From assembly GCF_030272695.1 (NCBI RefSeq), contig NZ_JARFYN010000015.1, positions 62,001-126,000 of the forward strand: DNA of 64,000 nt. Direction: 5' to 3'. Numbering within the stretch: position 1 is the first letter of the stretch; each line of letters opens with the position of its first letter. The position numbers and the translations under genes are program-made. Under the pieces are notes generated by a model. That model worked only from the letters and a program-made list of their open reading frames with translations, was not told the DNA's origin and did no database searches. Origin of the DNA: Martinezella calliandrae. Lineage in GTDB: Bacteria; Pseudomonadota; Alphaproteobacteria; Rhizobiales; Rhizobiaceae. Shown here piece after piece: positions 26,746 through 36,809 of this stretch.

Positions 26746-27768
26746 ATGAAACGACTGCTTCTGGCTTCGGCCACCTTGCTTGCTCTCTCGTCGCTTGGCG
26801 CGCAAGCAGAGGAACGGACTCTCACTATCTCCGTCTATGCCTTCGCCCAAGACGATTACAAAAAGCTCGTCTACGATCCCTTCGAAGCCAAGTGCGGCTG
26901 CAAGCTGGTGGTCGAAACCGGCAATAGTGTCGAGCGTTTGGCGAAGATGCAGGAAAACAAGGCCAATCCGGTCATCGATATGGCCGTCATTTCCATGGCG
27001 GACGCCCTGCAGGCCTCTCGCGCCGGCCTGATCGACAAGATCGACACCTCGAAGCTCAGCAACTTCAACAAGCTCTACAACGTCGCCAAGGACCCGAATG
27101 GCGACGGCACGAGTGTCGGCTACACCTTCTATGCCACTTCGATCGCCTATCGTCCGGACAAGATGAAGATCGATTCCTGGACCGATCTCCTGAAGCCGGA
27201 ATACGTCGGCCACATCGCTTGGCCGAATGTCACCACCAATCAAGGCCCGCCAGCGCTCTACATGCTGGGCCTCGCTCTCGGAAAGAATACACCCGACCTC
27301 GCCGCCCCAATCGGTGCTATCGGCGAACACAAGGGCGATATCGTTACCTTCTATGAGAAATCCTCGCAGCTCGTGCAACTGATGCAGCAGGAAGAAATTT
27401 GGGCCGCCCCGATCGGCCGCTTCTCCTGGGCCGGCTTCACCAAGCTCGATGTGCCCGTCGCCTGGGCGACACCGAAGGAAGGCCAGACGGGCGGCATGAA
27501 CGTCATGGTCGTCACCAAGGGCTCGAAGAACCAGGATCTCGCCATGCAGTTCATGGACTTCTGGCTCTCGACCGAGGTCCAGACGTCGCTCGCCATGAAG
27601 CTTGTCGACAGCCCCGCGAACAAGGAAGTGAAGCTGCCCGAGAATGTCGCCAACAACCTGACTTACGGCGAAGACATAGCAAAAAGCCTGAAGCTCATTC
27701 CATCCGCCATCGCCCTCGACCAGCGAGATGGCTGGGTCAAGGAATGGAATGACAAGGTCGGCCAGTAA
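26746..27768 (+). CDS. ABC importer substrate-binding protein (PotD/AfuA-like)
   Basis: 340 residues with signal peptide MKRLLLASATLLALSSLGAQA. Mature domain of the class that includes PotD and FbpA-like proteins: LTISVYAFAQDDYKKLVYDPFEAKCGCKL seen in part as VYDPFEAKCGCK, with two close cysteines, then IDMAVISMADALQA and TSIAYRPDKM. First gene of a four-gene importer. Classified by similarity as polyamine-like, but the linked nucleoside hydrolase and adenine deaminase suggest a purine (nucleo)side substrate. GGAGAA precedes ATG 26746. Confidence 0.88.
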   Translation: MKRLLLASATLLALSSLGAQAEERTLTISVYAFAQDDYKKLVYDPFEAKCGCKLVVETGNSVERLAKMQENKANPVIDMAVISMADALQASRAGLIDKIDTSKLSNFNKLYNVAKDPNGDGTSVGYTFYATSIAYRPDKMKIDSWTDLLKPEYVGHIAWPNVTTNQGPPALYMLGLALGKNTPDLAAPIGAIGEHKGDIVTFYEKSSQLVQLMQQEEIWAAPIGRFSWAGFTKLDVPVAWATPKEGQTGGMNVMVVTKGSKNQDLAMQFMDFWLSTEVQTSLAMKLVDSPANKEVKLPENVANNLTYGEDIAKSLKLIPSAIALDQRDGWVKEWNDKVGQ

Positions 27769-27828
27769 GGCGTCGGGATATCGCCCCCGCCGCTTTTATC
27801 CACTTCCTTTTCGTGAAGGTTAGCCTCG

Positions 27829-28659
27829 ATGTTCCAGAATAGGGCCGAAGCTCTAGCGCTTGCCCTGCCCGCAGCGGTGTTCGTCGCGGTGGTCTTTCTT
27901 GCGCCGGTGCTGTTCCTGCTGTCGGAGGGCTTTCATATCGCCCCCGGCGGTTGGACGCTTTCGGCCTATACCGCCTTCTTCTCGGAGGCGCTGAACCAGA
28001 CGGTTTTCCTGCGTACGCTGAGACTCGGCGTCGAAGTCACCGCCGTTTCGGCAGTCATCGGCTACGCGGCCGCTTTCAGCATCGTCAACCTGCCGCCGAA
28101 GGGAAAGGGCCGCATGGTCGGCCTGGTGATATTGCCGCTCATGATTTCGCCGGTGGCGCGCACCTATGCCTGGATCGTCATCCTCGGCCGCACCGGCATC
28201 GTCAATAAGGTGGTTCACGGCCTTGGTTTGAGCAGCGAGCCGCTGCGCATGCTGTTCAGTGAAACTGCCGTCTTCATCGGGCTCCTTCAGCTCTTCCTGC
28301 CGTTGATGATCCTGTCGCTAATCAGCGCGCTCGAGAACATGCCGAGGGACGCCATTCCTGCGGCACGAGTCCTCGGCGCCAACTGGTTCCAGGTATTCTG
28401 GAAAGTGGTGCTGCCGCTGACACGGGAAGGCTTGGTGATCGGTGGGACGCTGGTCTTCACCGGCTCGCTGACGGCCTATATCACGCCGGCCATTCTCGGC
28501 GGCTCAAAGGTGCTGATGCTTGAAACGCTGCTCTATCAGCGAATCTCGGTCTCCAACGACTATGTTTCTGCAAGTGTCATCGCCTTCATCCTCATCGTCA
28601 TGAGTTTCGGCGCCAATCTGCTGCTGAAACGTCTTGCCACGGCGAGGAACCGGACATGA
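27829..28659 (+). CDS. ABC importer permease (PotB-like)
   Basis: 276 residues, about six hydrophobic helices. The ABC permease coupling motif is NMPRDAIPAARVLGANWFQVFWKVVLP seen as DAIPAARVLGANWFQVFWKV. An N-terminal helix (VFVAVVFLAPVLFLL) is followed by a periplasmic loop and the conserved core. Overlaps the next permease by ATGA (28656-28659). Role inferred from the operon. Confidence 0.9.
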   Translation: MFQNRAEALALALPAAVFVAVVFLAPVLFLLSEGFHIAPGGWTLSAYTAFFSEALNQTVFLRTLRLGVEVTAVSAVIGYAAAFSIVNLPPKGKGRMVGLVILPLMISPVARTYAWIVILGRTGIVNKVVHGLGLSSEPLRMLFSETAVFIGLLQLFLPLMILSLISALENMPRDAIPAARVLGANWFQVFWKVVLPLTREGLVIGGTLVFTGSLTAYITPAILGGSKVLMLETLLYQRISVSNDYVSASVIAFILIVMSFGANLLLKRLATARNRT

Positions 28660-29435
28660 TGCGCCGCCTATTTTCTCCGCTCGTCCTTTTCCTGCTGCTG
28701 GTCTTCCTGATCGGCCCGTTTATCATCATCGTCGCAGCCTCCTTGTCCGGCGGAGAGACGCTGGCCTTTCCGCCGGAGGGCCTTTCGCTGCGCTGGGTGG
28801 TGAAAGTCTTCACCGTCGACAGCTTTCGCGCCAGCTTCGCCATGTCGATGTTTCTGGCGATCGGCGGCACATTGCTTGCGCTGATCCTCGGCGTTCCGGC
28901 GGCCTACGCGCTGTCGCGCTACAAGCTGCCGGGCGGCGAAACGATCCGCACGATGGTCTCCATACCGATCATCGTGCCAGGCATCATCGTCGGCTTGGCG
29001 ATCCTGCGCTACCTCGTCGTGCCCTTCTCCTTCGACATAACGCTGGCGCTGTTCTTTGCGCATACGGCGCTGGTGCTGCCCTATGCCGTGCGTGTTGTCT
29101 CGGCCAGCCTCAACAACCTGCGCTCCGATATGGAAGAGGCGGCAGTGCTCCTCGGTTCGTCGCGGCCCGGCGCCTTTTTCTGCGTGGTGCTGCCGAATAT
29201 TCGCAGCGGCGTGCTCGCCGCCTTCATCCTCGGCTTCGTCACCAGTTTCAATCAGGTGCCGGTGTCGCTTTTTCTGGCCAAGCCCGGCGTGCAGACGCTG
29301 CCGATCGACATGCTCGGCTATATGGAAACAACTTACGATCCTTCCGTCGCCGCTCTTTCGGCGCTGCTCGCCTTCCTCTCTATCGGCATCGTCTTTCTTG
29401 CCGAGCGCTTCCTAGGATTTTCCCGCTATGTCTGA
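28656..29435 (+). CDS. ABC importer permease (PotC-like)
   Basis: 259 residues with six predicted helices. The coupling loop reads DMEEAAVLLGSSRPGAFFCV followed by VLPNIRSGVLAAF; VPGIIVGLAI and HTALVLPYAVRVVSASL are family-like. ATG 28656 overlaps the previous gene and the end overlaps the ATPase gene by 8 bases (29428-29435), so all four transporter genes are translationally linked. Confidence 0.9.
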   Translation: MMRRLFSPLVLFLLLVFLIGPFIIIVAASLSGGETLAFPPEGLSLRWVVKVFTVDSFRASFAMSMFLAIGGTLLALILGVPAAYALSRYKLPGGETIRTMVSIPIIVPGIIVGLAILRYLVVPFSFDITLALFFAHTALVLPYAVRVVSASLNNLRSDMEEAAVLLGSSRPGAFFCVVLPNIRSGVLAAFILGFVTSFNQVPVSLFLAKPGVQTLPIDMLGYMETTYDPSVAALSALLAFLSIGIVFLAERFLGFSRYV

Positions 29436-30456
29436 CCCCTCCTACCTCAAGCTGGACAGGCTGACGCTCGCCTATGGCGACACGGTCGCGGTCAAGGACC
29501 TCAACCTGTCGATCGGCAAAGGCGAACTTGTGGCCCTGCTCGGCCCCTCCGGCTGCGGCAAGACGACGACGATGCGGGCGATTGCTGGGCTGCTCACGCC
29601 AGCCTCCGGCAATATCAACCTCGACGGCGCCGACATCACCCGCGTCTCGGCCAACAGGCGCGCGGTCGGCCTCGTCTTCCAATCCTACGCGCTGTTTCCA
29701 CATCTGACCGTCTATGAAAACGTCGCCTTCGGCCTGCGCCTCAAGGGCATACGCGGCAATGAGCTGGACGCCCGCGTCGGTGCCGGCTTGAAATCGGTGG
29801 GGCTCGCCAGCTTCTCCGGCCGCAAACCCGCCGAATTGTCCGGTGGCCAGCAGCAGCGCGTGGCGCTGGCGCGATCCATGGTAATGGAGCCGAAGGTATT
29901 GTTGCTCGATGAGCCGCTATCCAATCTGGACGCCCGTCTGCGCCTGGAAATGCGCACCGAATTGCAGCGAGTCCAGAAGGAAACCGGCGTGACGATGATC
30001 TTCGTCACCCATGACCAGGTTGAAGCTCTGGCCCTCGCCGACCGTATCATCGTCATGCTCAACGGCGGCATCGAACAGATCGGCACGCCGGAGGATATCT
30101 ACAACCGACCAATTTCGGCCTTCGTTGCCGATTTCGTCGGCTTCGAAAATGTCTTCGCTCTGGAGAACGGCAAGCTGAAGACGGCGAGCGGCGCCGTCAC
30201 CCCTTCCGCTCCGGCGCCATCGTCTGCGGCGGGCCTGGCCTGGCGGCCACACACAGTGACCCTGGGTTCTGGTCCTTTCCAGGGCACCGTGCGCGGCACG
30301 TCTTTTGCGGGCAACAGCCGCGAATACCTGCTGGACACGCCGCTTGGGCCAATCAAGGCCGAAGTGGACGCGGCTGTGGCAGTGCACGCCATGGGCAGCC
30401 AGCTTGCCTTCGACCTGCCAGTCGCAGCCGCGGCATCGCTCGCGAAATACAGGTAA
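29428..30456 (+). CDS. ABC importer ATPase (PotA-like, with TOBE domain)
   Basis: 342 residues. ABC domain (1-235): Walker A GPSGCGKTT, Q-loop VFQSYALFPHLTV, signature [15 protein letters not shown], Walker B VLLLDEPLSNLDARL, H-loop THDQVEAL. The remaining ~100 residues form a TOBE-type regulatory domain (WRPHTVTLGSGPFQGTVRG). Powers the importer encoded just upstream. The start overlaps the permease stop; the nucleoside hydrolase follows 4 bp later. Confidence 0.93.
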   Translation: MSDPSYLKLDRLTLAYGDTVAVKDLNLSIGKGELVALLGPSGCGKTTTMRAIAGLLTPASGNINLDGADITRVSANRRAVGLVFQSYALFPHLTVYENVAFGLRLKGIRGNELDARVGAGLKSVGLASFSGRKPAELSGGQQQRVALARSMVMEPKVLLLDEPLSNLDARLRLEMRTELQRVQKETGVTMIFVTHDQVEALALADRIIVMLNGGIEQIGTPEDIYNRPISAFVADFVGFENVFALENGKLKTASGAVTPSAPAPSSAAGLAWRPHTVTLGSGPFQGTVRGTSFAGNSREYLLDTPLGPIKAEVDAAVAVHAMGSQLAFDLPVAAAASLAKYR

Positions 30457-30460
30457 AGCC

Positions 30461-31384
30461 ATGGGGATCTGGATCGATACCGATATGGGCTTTGACGATA
30501 TCGCCGCCATTCTGGTGGTGGCGCATTCGAGCCTCTTGATCGACGGCGTTTCGCTGGTGAGCGGCAATGCCCCGCTTACTCAGGTGCGCGCCAATGCAGC
30601 CAGTGCCGCTGCCGCTTTCGACTGGGAATTTCCCATCCATACCGGTCGCGAATTGCCGGTGCTTTGCAAGCTGGAAACGGCGCAGCACATTCTTGGACAA
30701 AGCGGCATATCGACCACGGGCAAGAGCCTGCCGCCCGTGGGTGAACTGCCGGCAAGCGACGCCTTCACCGCCCTTTGTGATTGGCTGGAGGACGGCACGG
30801 AGCGGAAGCGCATCCTGGCGCTCGGGCCGCTTACCAATATCGCCGCGCTGGCGCTGGCCCGGCCCGACCTCACCACGCGCATTGACGAACTGACTTGGAT
30901 GGGCGGCGGCGTGACCTCAGGCAATCATACCGCGTCGGCCGAATTCAACGCCTTTGCCGATCCGGAAGCACTTGCGATCGTGCTGGCCCACGGCCTACCG
31001 CTGCGGATGGTCGATCTCGATATCTGCCGAAAGGTGCTGGCGCGGCCTGACGATGTCGACCGCGTGCGCCAGGTTGGTGGCAAAAACGCTGAACTGCTCG
31101 GCGATCTCCTCGGCGGCTACGTCAACATCGCCACCAGCCGCGGCCGTCTCGCCATGGCAATCTACGATCCGACCGCCGCCGCCATCTTCATCGCGCCTGA
31201 AATAGCGCGAATCCAGCACGCTCGAATCGATGTCGAGCTGCAGGGGCAGCACACCCGCGGGCGCACCGTCGTCGAGACACGCGCCTCCCATGTCGAATTC
31301 AACGCCCATTTTGCCGCCGAGATTGACGCCGAAAAAGCGCGCGCCATTGTTTTCGAGGCAATGATCAACGAGGCACGCCGATGA
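30461..31384 (+). CDS. Nucleoside hydrolase (IUNH family)
   Basis: 307 residues from ATG 30461 (MGIWIDTDMGFDD); an in-frame extension to 30305 overlaps the ATPase gene and is rejected. The N-terminal DTDMGFDDIAAI is the Asp-rich calcium-binding motif of inosine-uridine nucleoside N-ribohydrolases, and ALGPLTNIAALALARP and WMGGGVTSGNHTASAEFNAFADPEA (seen as GNHTASAEFNAFADPEA) complete the active-site region. Releases free base and ribose from nucleosides. Coupled to the adenine deaminase by ATGA, consistent with adenosine to adenine to hypoxanthine. Confidence 0.93.
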   Translation: MGIWIDTDMGFDDIAAILVVAHSSLLIDGVSLVSGNAPLTQVRANAASAAAAFDWEFPIHTGRELPVLCKLETAQHILGQSGISTTGKSLPPVGELPASDAFTALCDWLEDGTERKRILALGPLTNIAALALARPDLTTRIDELTWMGGGVTSGNHTASAEFNAFADPEALAIVLAHGLPLRMVDLDICRKVLARPDDVDRVRQVGGKNAELLGDLLGGYVNIATSRGRLAMAIYDPTAAAIFIAPEIARIQHARIDVELQGQHTRGRTVVETRASHVEFNAHFAAEIDAEKARAIVFEAMINEARR

Positions 31385-33168
31385 CCCAACATTCCCTAAG
31401 CGAGCCCGCCGATCTCAATTTGCCCGAATTGCGCGCCCATGCGGTCGCCGCTGCCCGCGGCGACGCGCCTTTCGACCTGCTGATTGTGGGCGGTCGTCTG
31501 GTCGACATGGTGACCGGCAAGATCCGCGCAGCTGATATCGGCATCGTCGGTGCGCTGATTGCGAGTGTCCATGCGCCGGGCAGTCGCGCGGATGCGGCTC
31601 AGACGATCGACGCCGGAGGCGCCTTTGTCTCCCCTGGCCTCATCGATACACATATGCACATCGAAAGCTCGATGGTGACGCCGGCGGCCTATACCGAAGC
31701 CGTGTTGCCGCACGGCGTCACGACCGTCGCCTGGGATCCGCATGAATTCGGCAATGTGCATGGTCTGGACGGCATACGCTGGGCGATCGAGGCGACGCGA
31801 GCGCTGCCGCTTCGTGTCATCCCGCTCGCGCCTTCCTGCGTGCCCTCGGCGCCCGGCCTAGAGTTGCCGGGCGCCGATTTCGATGCTTCCGCGATGGCCG
31901 ACATGCTGGCTTGGCCCGAAATCGGCGGCGTCGCCGAGGTCATGACGATGCGCGGCGTCATCGACGGCGATCCGCGGGCGAGCGCGATCGTCAATGCCGG
32001 GCTGCAATCTGGCAAGCTACTATGCGGCCATGCCCGCGGGCTGGAAGGCGCCGATCTCAACGCGTTCATGGCGGCCGGCGTCTCGTCCGACCACGAACTC
32101 ACCTCCGGCGCCGATCTTCTCTCCAAACTATCGGCAGGCATGACGATCGAGCTGCGCGGTTCGCACGATCATCTGCTCAAGCAATTCGTCGAGGTCATCA
32201 ACAATCTCGGCTTCATGCCGCAGACGGTAACGCTCTGCACAGATGACGTCTTTCCCGACGAACTGCATTTCGACGGCGGCCTAGACGACGTTGTCCGCCG
32301 CCTGGTGCGCGACGGGCTGAAGGCCGAATGGGCGTTAAGGGCAGCGACGTTGAATGCCGCGACGCGGCTCGGTCGCCGCGATCTCGGCCTTATCGCCGCC
32401 GGCCGCCGCGCCGACATCGTGCTTTTTGAGGATCTCCACACTTTCAAAGGCATTCAGGTGATTGCCAGCGGCAAGATCGTTGCCGAGGCCGGCAAGGTCA
32501 TCGGCGCGGTCGGCCAACTCGATACCACGCCGTTGCGGAATTCGGTCAAGCTTGCGCCTCTCAGCGAAGACGATTTCCGCGTGCCGGCTATCGGCAATCG
32601 CGTGCGCCTCGCAACGATCGACAAGCCACGCTTCACGCAATGGGGCGAGGTTGAAGCTGATGTGATGAACGGATTTGTGGTGCCGCCGGACGGGACCACC
32701 TTGATCGCCGTCGCGCATCGCCACGGCAAGGCAGATGGTCGACCGCGTGTCGGGTTTCTAACCGGCTGGGGCGAATGGCGCGGCGCCTTCTGCACGACGG
32801 TCTCCCATGACAGCCACAATCTCACGGTATTTGGCGGCAACATCAGGGACATGACGGTTGCGGCCAATGCCGTCATCGCCGCCGGCGGCGGCATGGCCGT
32901 TGCTTCGAACGGCCAAGTCGACATGCTGTTGCCCCTGCCCGTCTCCGGGCTGGTTGCGACAACGCCACTCGAAGAAACCGCCCAAGCCTTCCGCTCCATC
33001 CGCAAGGCGATGGAAAAAATTGTCGACTGGCGACCACCTTACCTCGTTTTCAAGGCCTGCTTCGGCGCCACGCTCGCTTGCAATATCGGGCCGCATCAGA
33101 CGGATCGCGGCATTGGCGATGTCGTGACCGGCGAGGTGCTCGAAACGCCAGTCATAGCTGCGGCTTAG
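31381..33168 (+). CDS. ade: Adenine deaminase
   Basis: 595 residues, the usual length for bacterial AdeC-type adenine deaminase. Amidohydrolase with GLIDTHMHIESSMVTP (HxH metal motif), HGVTTVAWDPHEFGNVHG, CGHARGLEGADLNAFMAAG, CTDDVFPDELHFDGGLDDVV and the C-terminal signature CTTVSHDSHNLTVFGGN. Deaminates adenine to hypoxanthine. It is the last gene of the salvage operon and starts in the ATGA overlap with the nucleoside hydrolase. Confidence 0.95.
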   Translation: MTQHSLSEPADLNLPELRAHAVAAARGDAPFDLLIVGGRLVDMVTGKIRAADIGIVGALIASVHAPGSRADAAQTIDAGGAFVSPGLIDTHMHIESSMVTPAAYTEAVLPHGVTTVAWDPHEFGNVHGLDGIRWAIEATRALPLRVIPLAPSCVPSAPGLELPGADFDASAMADMLAWPEIGGVAEVMTMRGVIDGDPRASAIVNAGLQSGKLLCGHARGLEGADLNAFMAAGVSSDHELTSGADLLSKLSAGMTIELRGSHDHLLKQFVEVINNLGFMPQTVTLCTDDVFPDELHFDGGLDDVVRRLVRDGLKAEWALRAATLNAATRLGRRDLGLIAAGRRADIVLFEDLHTFKGIQVIASGKIVAEAGKVIGAVGQLDTTPLRNSVKLAPLSEDDFRVPAIGNRVRLATIDKPRFTQWGEVEADVMNGFVVPPDGTTLIAVAHRHGKADGRPRVGFLTGWGEWRGAFCTTVSHDSHNLTVFGGNIRDMTVAANAVIAAGGGMAVASNGQVDMLLPLPVSGLVATTPLEETAQAFRSIRKAMEKIVDWRPPYLVFKACFGATLACNIGPHQTDRGIGDVVTGEVLETPVIAAA

Positions 33169-33199
33169 CCGAAGGCGGAGATCATCGAGGACTGTCTTG

Positions 33200-33790
33200 T
33201 CACACGCCTCGGCGCAGATGCTGTCTGACGAAACGCGTGACTTCCTCGCTCAACTCGCGATCCTCGGGCGCTCCCATAAAACCGCCATGCGGCATGGCTT
33301 CGAAGACATGGAGTTCGGCATGAATTTCTGCGCGGCGTAAGAAACGATGCATGCGTACGGCGTTGGACAGGAAAGTCTCGCGTCCCACTTTGCAGAAAAG
33401 TCGGCGGGAAGCCCTTCGAAAAGTCGCCGAAGAGCGGTGACAGATAGGGATGGGCGAGATCCGCTCCCTGCGCATAGAGCAGGTTGTTCGGCATCAGCGA
33501 CCCCGGTAGCACGACATCCACCAGTCGATTGACGTGAAAGCTATCCCCCGACTCCGTCAGATCCAGTTCCGGCGAGAGAAGAACCAGCGCGGCTGGCAGC
33601 GACAAGCCTTCATCACGGGCTCGCAATGTCATCGCAGCTGCAAGATTGCCACCGACCGAAAGTCCTCCGATGACGATATTCTCCGGCCTATATTGGCTCA
33701 GCACATCGCAATAGACCATCATGCAATCGTCGAGCGCCGCCGGATAGGGATGCTCCGGCGGCAAGTTTGTCGGTGAATGGATACTAACGT
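33200..33790 (-). pseudogene. Alpha/beta hydrolase (HSL/acetyl-hydrolase-like) remnant
   Basis: Reading leftwards, one frame gives PPEHPYPAALDDCMMVYCDV, then the nucleophile elbow IGGLSVGGNLAAAM, LLSPELDLTESGDS, and GFPPTFLQSGTRD; at about 33365-33385 the frame changes and continues as TFLSNAVRMHRFLRRAEIHA, FEAMPHGGFMGAPEDREL and a stop at 33200. The His of PHGGF is the catalytic one. The N-terminal third with the oxyanion HGGG motif is absent, and the remnant begins next to the TetR pseudogene. One deletion and one frameshift make it non-functional. Confidence 0.82.
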
Positions 33791-33801
33791 CTTGATTGTT
33801 A

Positions 33802-34362
33802 TCAAGGCGCCGCAATCGGCCAGGTTCGCAGCGCCGCATCTAGCGCATCGAGGCTTCGCGACCATGAGGCTCCGGGATCCGGAGCGCTGTGCGAGAAGCC
33901 GCCCGCCAGCTCCAGCGTCACGAACGCCATGAAGAATCCGCCCAACAGCCGGACGGCGTGAACCTGCTCGACATCCGGAAATAGCTGCGCAGGACGGCCC
34001 GCCTCATCTGCGAGATCATCGGGCCTGCGCTTCCGCTCGCCTCATCCGAAGGCAGAGGGTGTCTCGCGGCAGCGAAACGACCGGGATGCTCACGTGCATA
34101 GTCGCGATATAAGCGCAGCCAGCGCCGCCTTGCCCGTTCGGCCGGCTAGCGCTTCGGCCGAACGGGCAATTTCACTCAGCGCCAGCCGCGCGATCCTGCT
34201 TTTCAAGTCGTCGAAGCTCTCTATGTGCGAATAGAGGCTCGCCTGCTTGACGTTGAAGTGCTTTGCCAGCGCCGCTCCGGTGATGTGCGCGAACCCGATC
34301 TCGTCAGCCATCTCGGCCCCGGCCTGAACAAGCCGTTCCGCAGTCAGTCCAGCACGCGCCAA
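33802..34362 (-). pseudogene. TetR family regulator remnant (WHG-domain type)
   Basis: The first frame (34362 to about 34095) reads LTAERLVQAGAEMADEIGFA and LAKHFNVKQASLYSHIESFD, a TetR N-terminal HTH. After LAALISRL the frame breaks; a second frame continues YRDYAREHPGRFAAARHPLP, and a third gives AFVTLELAGGFSHSAPDPG and SLDALDAALRTWPIAAP with a stop at 33802. These are pieces of the C-terminal ligand domain. At least two frameshifts, so no intact protein. It would have faced the same way as the neighbouring hydrolase remnant and may have regulated it. Confidence 0.78.
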
Positions 34363-34487
34363 TTCTTTTTCCTAATGGGCGGTAGCCTCGAGTGGACTGA
34401 GCGAACGCAAAGAGCAATCCTGATGGCGCAGGGCCCTCTCAACCTGAGCTCCGCTCGGCCTACTCCCCTGCGGAGGGAGAAGGTGTT

Positions 34488-35660
34488 TCACTCCACTTCC
34501 AATTCCTGCTCCACCAGCGTCGTCCAGAATGCCACGCCGGATGCGATGGTGTCGTCGTTGAAGTCATAGCCCGTGTTGTGATGCAACGCACCGTTGACGG
34601 CCGGGCCGTTGCCCAGCCAGACGTAGCAGCCGGGGGCCCTCTGGCCGAAGAAGGCGAAATCGTCGCCGGCGGTGGAGGGCGGAAAACGGGTGATAACTTT
34701 GTCGCCGAAAGCGCTCGCGGCCGCTTTCAGCGCCCGCGCGGTTGCGCCCGCATCGTTGACCACGGGCGGGATGCGGCGCTCGAACTGGTAGTCGACCGCG
34801 ATGCCGTACATGGCCGCCGTACCCTGAGCCAGGCGGCCGATTTCCTGTTCGAGCTGATCACGGACTTCGGGCGTATAGGCGCGTGCTGTGCCGCCGATGT
34901 CGACCGTATCAGGAATGACGTTCAGGGCCTTGGGGTCGCCGGCCTGCAGCGAACAGGCGCTGACGACGGCAGGCTGCAGCGGATCGACAACGCGGCCGAC
35001 GACGGTCTGCAGCGAGGCGAGGAACGTCGCCGCCGCTGTGATCGGATCCTTGCCAAGATGTGGCTTGGCGCCATGCGTGCCGGTGCCACGAAAGGTGATG
35101 CGCCAGCTGTCCGAAGACGCAAGCTGCGGACCTTCGACAACGGCCATCTCGTCGACGGCAAGACCGGGCATATTGTGCAGGCCGTAAACGGCGTCGCAGG
35201 GGAAGAGATCGAAGAGCCCGTCCTCTACCATGCGCCGCGCTCCGCCACGGCCTTCCTCGGCCGGCTGAAAAATGAAATGTACTGTGCCGGAAAAGCCGCG
35301 GGTGGCGGCCAGATACCGGGCGGCACCAAGAAGCATCGTGGTGTGGCCGTCATGGCCACAGGCATGCATCTTGCCGGGAATGGTGGATTTATGGGGCCGG
35401 TTGCCCTTCTCCGGCATGGCGAGGGCATCCATGTCGGCGCGAAGGCCGATACGGCGGGTGCCGTTGCCGACCTGCAAAGTACCGACGACGCCGGTCTTGC
35501 CGAGGCCGCGATGGACCGTGATGCCCGCTTCCGCGAGCAATGTCGCAACGATACCGCTGGTGCGCTCCTCCTCGAACCCAAGTTCGGGGTGAGCGTGCAG
35601 GTTATGGCGGAGGGATGTCAGGAACGGCAGGTCCTGGGCAAACTGCTCGGGGAGAGACAT
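34488..35660 (-). CDS. M20D amidohydrolase (hippurate hydrolase-like)
   Basis: 390 residues. Dizinc M20D fold: GLRADMDALAM, GKMHACGHDGHTTMLLGAARY (Cys/His/His ligands), HFIFQPAEEGRGGARRMVEDGLF (seen as QPAEEGRGGARRMVEDG), and GDDFAFFGQRAPGCYVWLGNG near the C-terminus. Hydrolyses N-acyl amino acids such as hippurate or N-acetyl compounds in the cytoplasm. It lies 87 bp downstream of the iron-transport ATPase gene, in the same direction. Confidence 0.9.
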   Translation of the reverse strand: MSLPEQFAQDLPFLTSLRHNLHAHPELGFEEERTSGIVATLLAEAGITVHRGLGKTGVVGTLQVGNGTRRIGLRADMDALAMPEKGNRPHKSTIPGKMHACGHDGHTTMLLGAARYLAATRGFSGTVHFIFQPAEEGRGGARRMVEDGLFDLFPCDAVYGLHNMPGLAVDEMAVVEGPQLASSDSWRITFRGTGTHGAKPHLGKDPITAAATFLASLQTVVGRVVDPLQPAVVSACSLQAGDPKALNVIPDTVDIGGTARAYTPEVRDQLEQEIGRLAQGTAAMYGIAVDYQFERRIPPVVNDAGATARALKAAASAFGDKVITRFPPSTAGDDFAFFGQRAPGCYVWLGNGPAVNGALHHNTGYDFNDDTIASGVAFWTTLVEQELEVE

Positions 35661-35747
35661 GGGGATTCCTTCGGCATCGGAGACGATCGCCAGGCGGCGA
35701 TCATTCCTTTCTTTCCGAAAGGAACGACGGTTTCAACTGGAAAGAGG

Positions 35748-36805
<1,058 letters not shown>

Positions 36806-36809
<4 letters not shown>

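Noticed and set aside
34430..34487. Possible copy of the CCCTCACCC palindromic element downstream of the M20 gene
   Set aside because: Only loosely similar (CCTCTCAACCTGAGCTCCG and CCCCTGCGGAGGGAGAAGG) and without a good stem, so not reported as a repeat.
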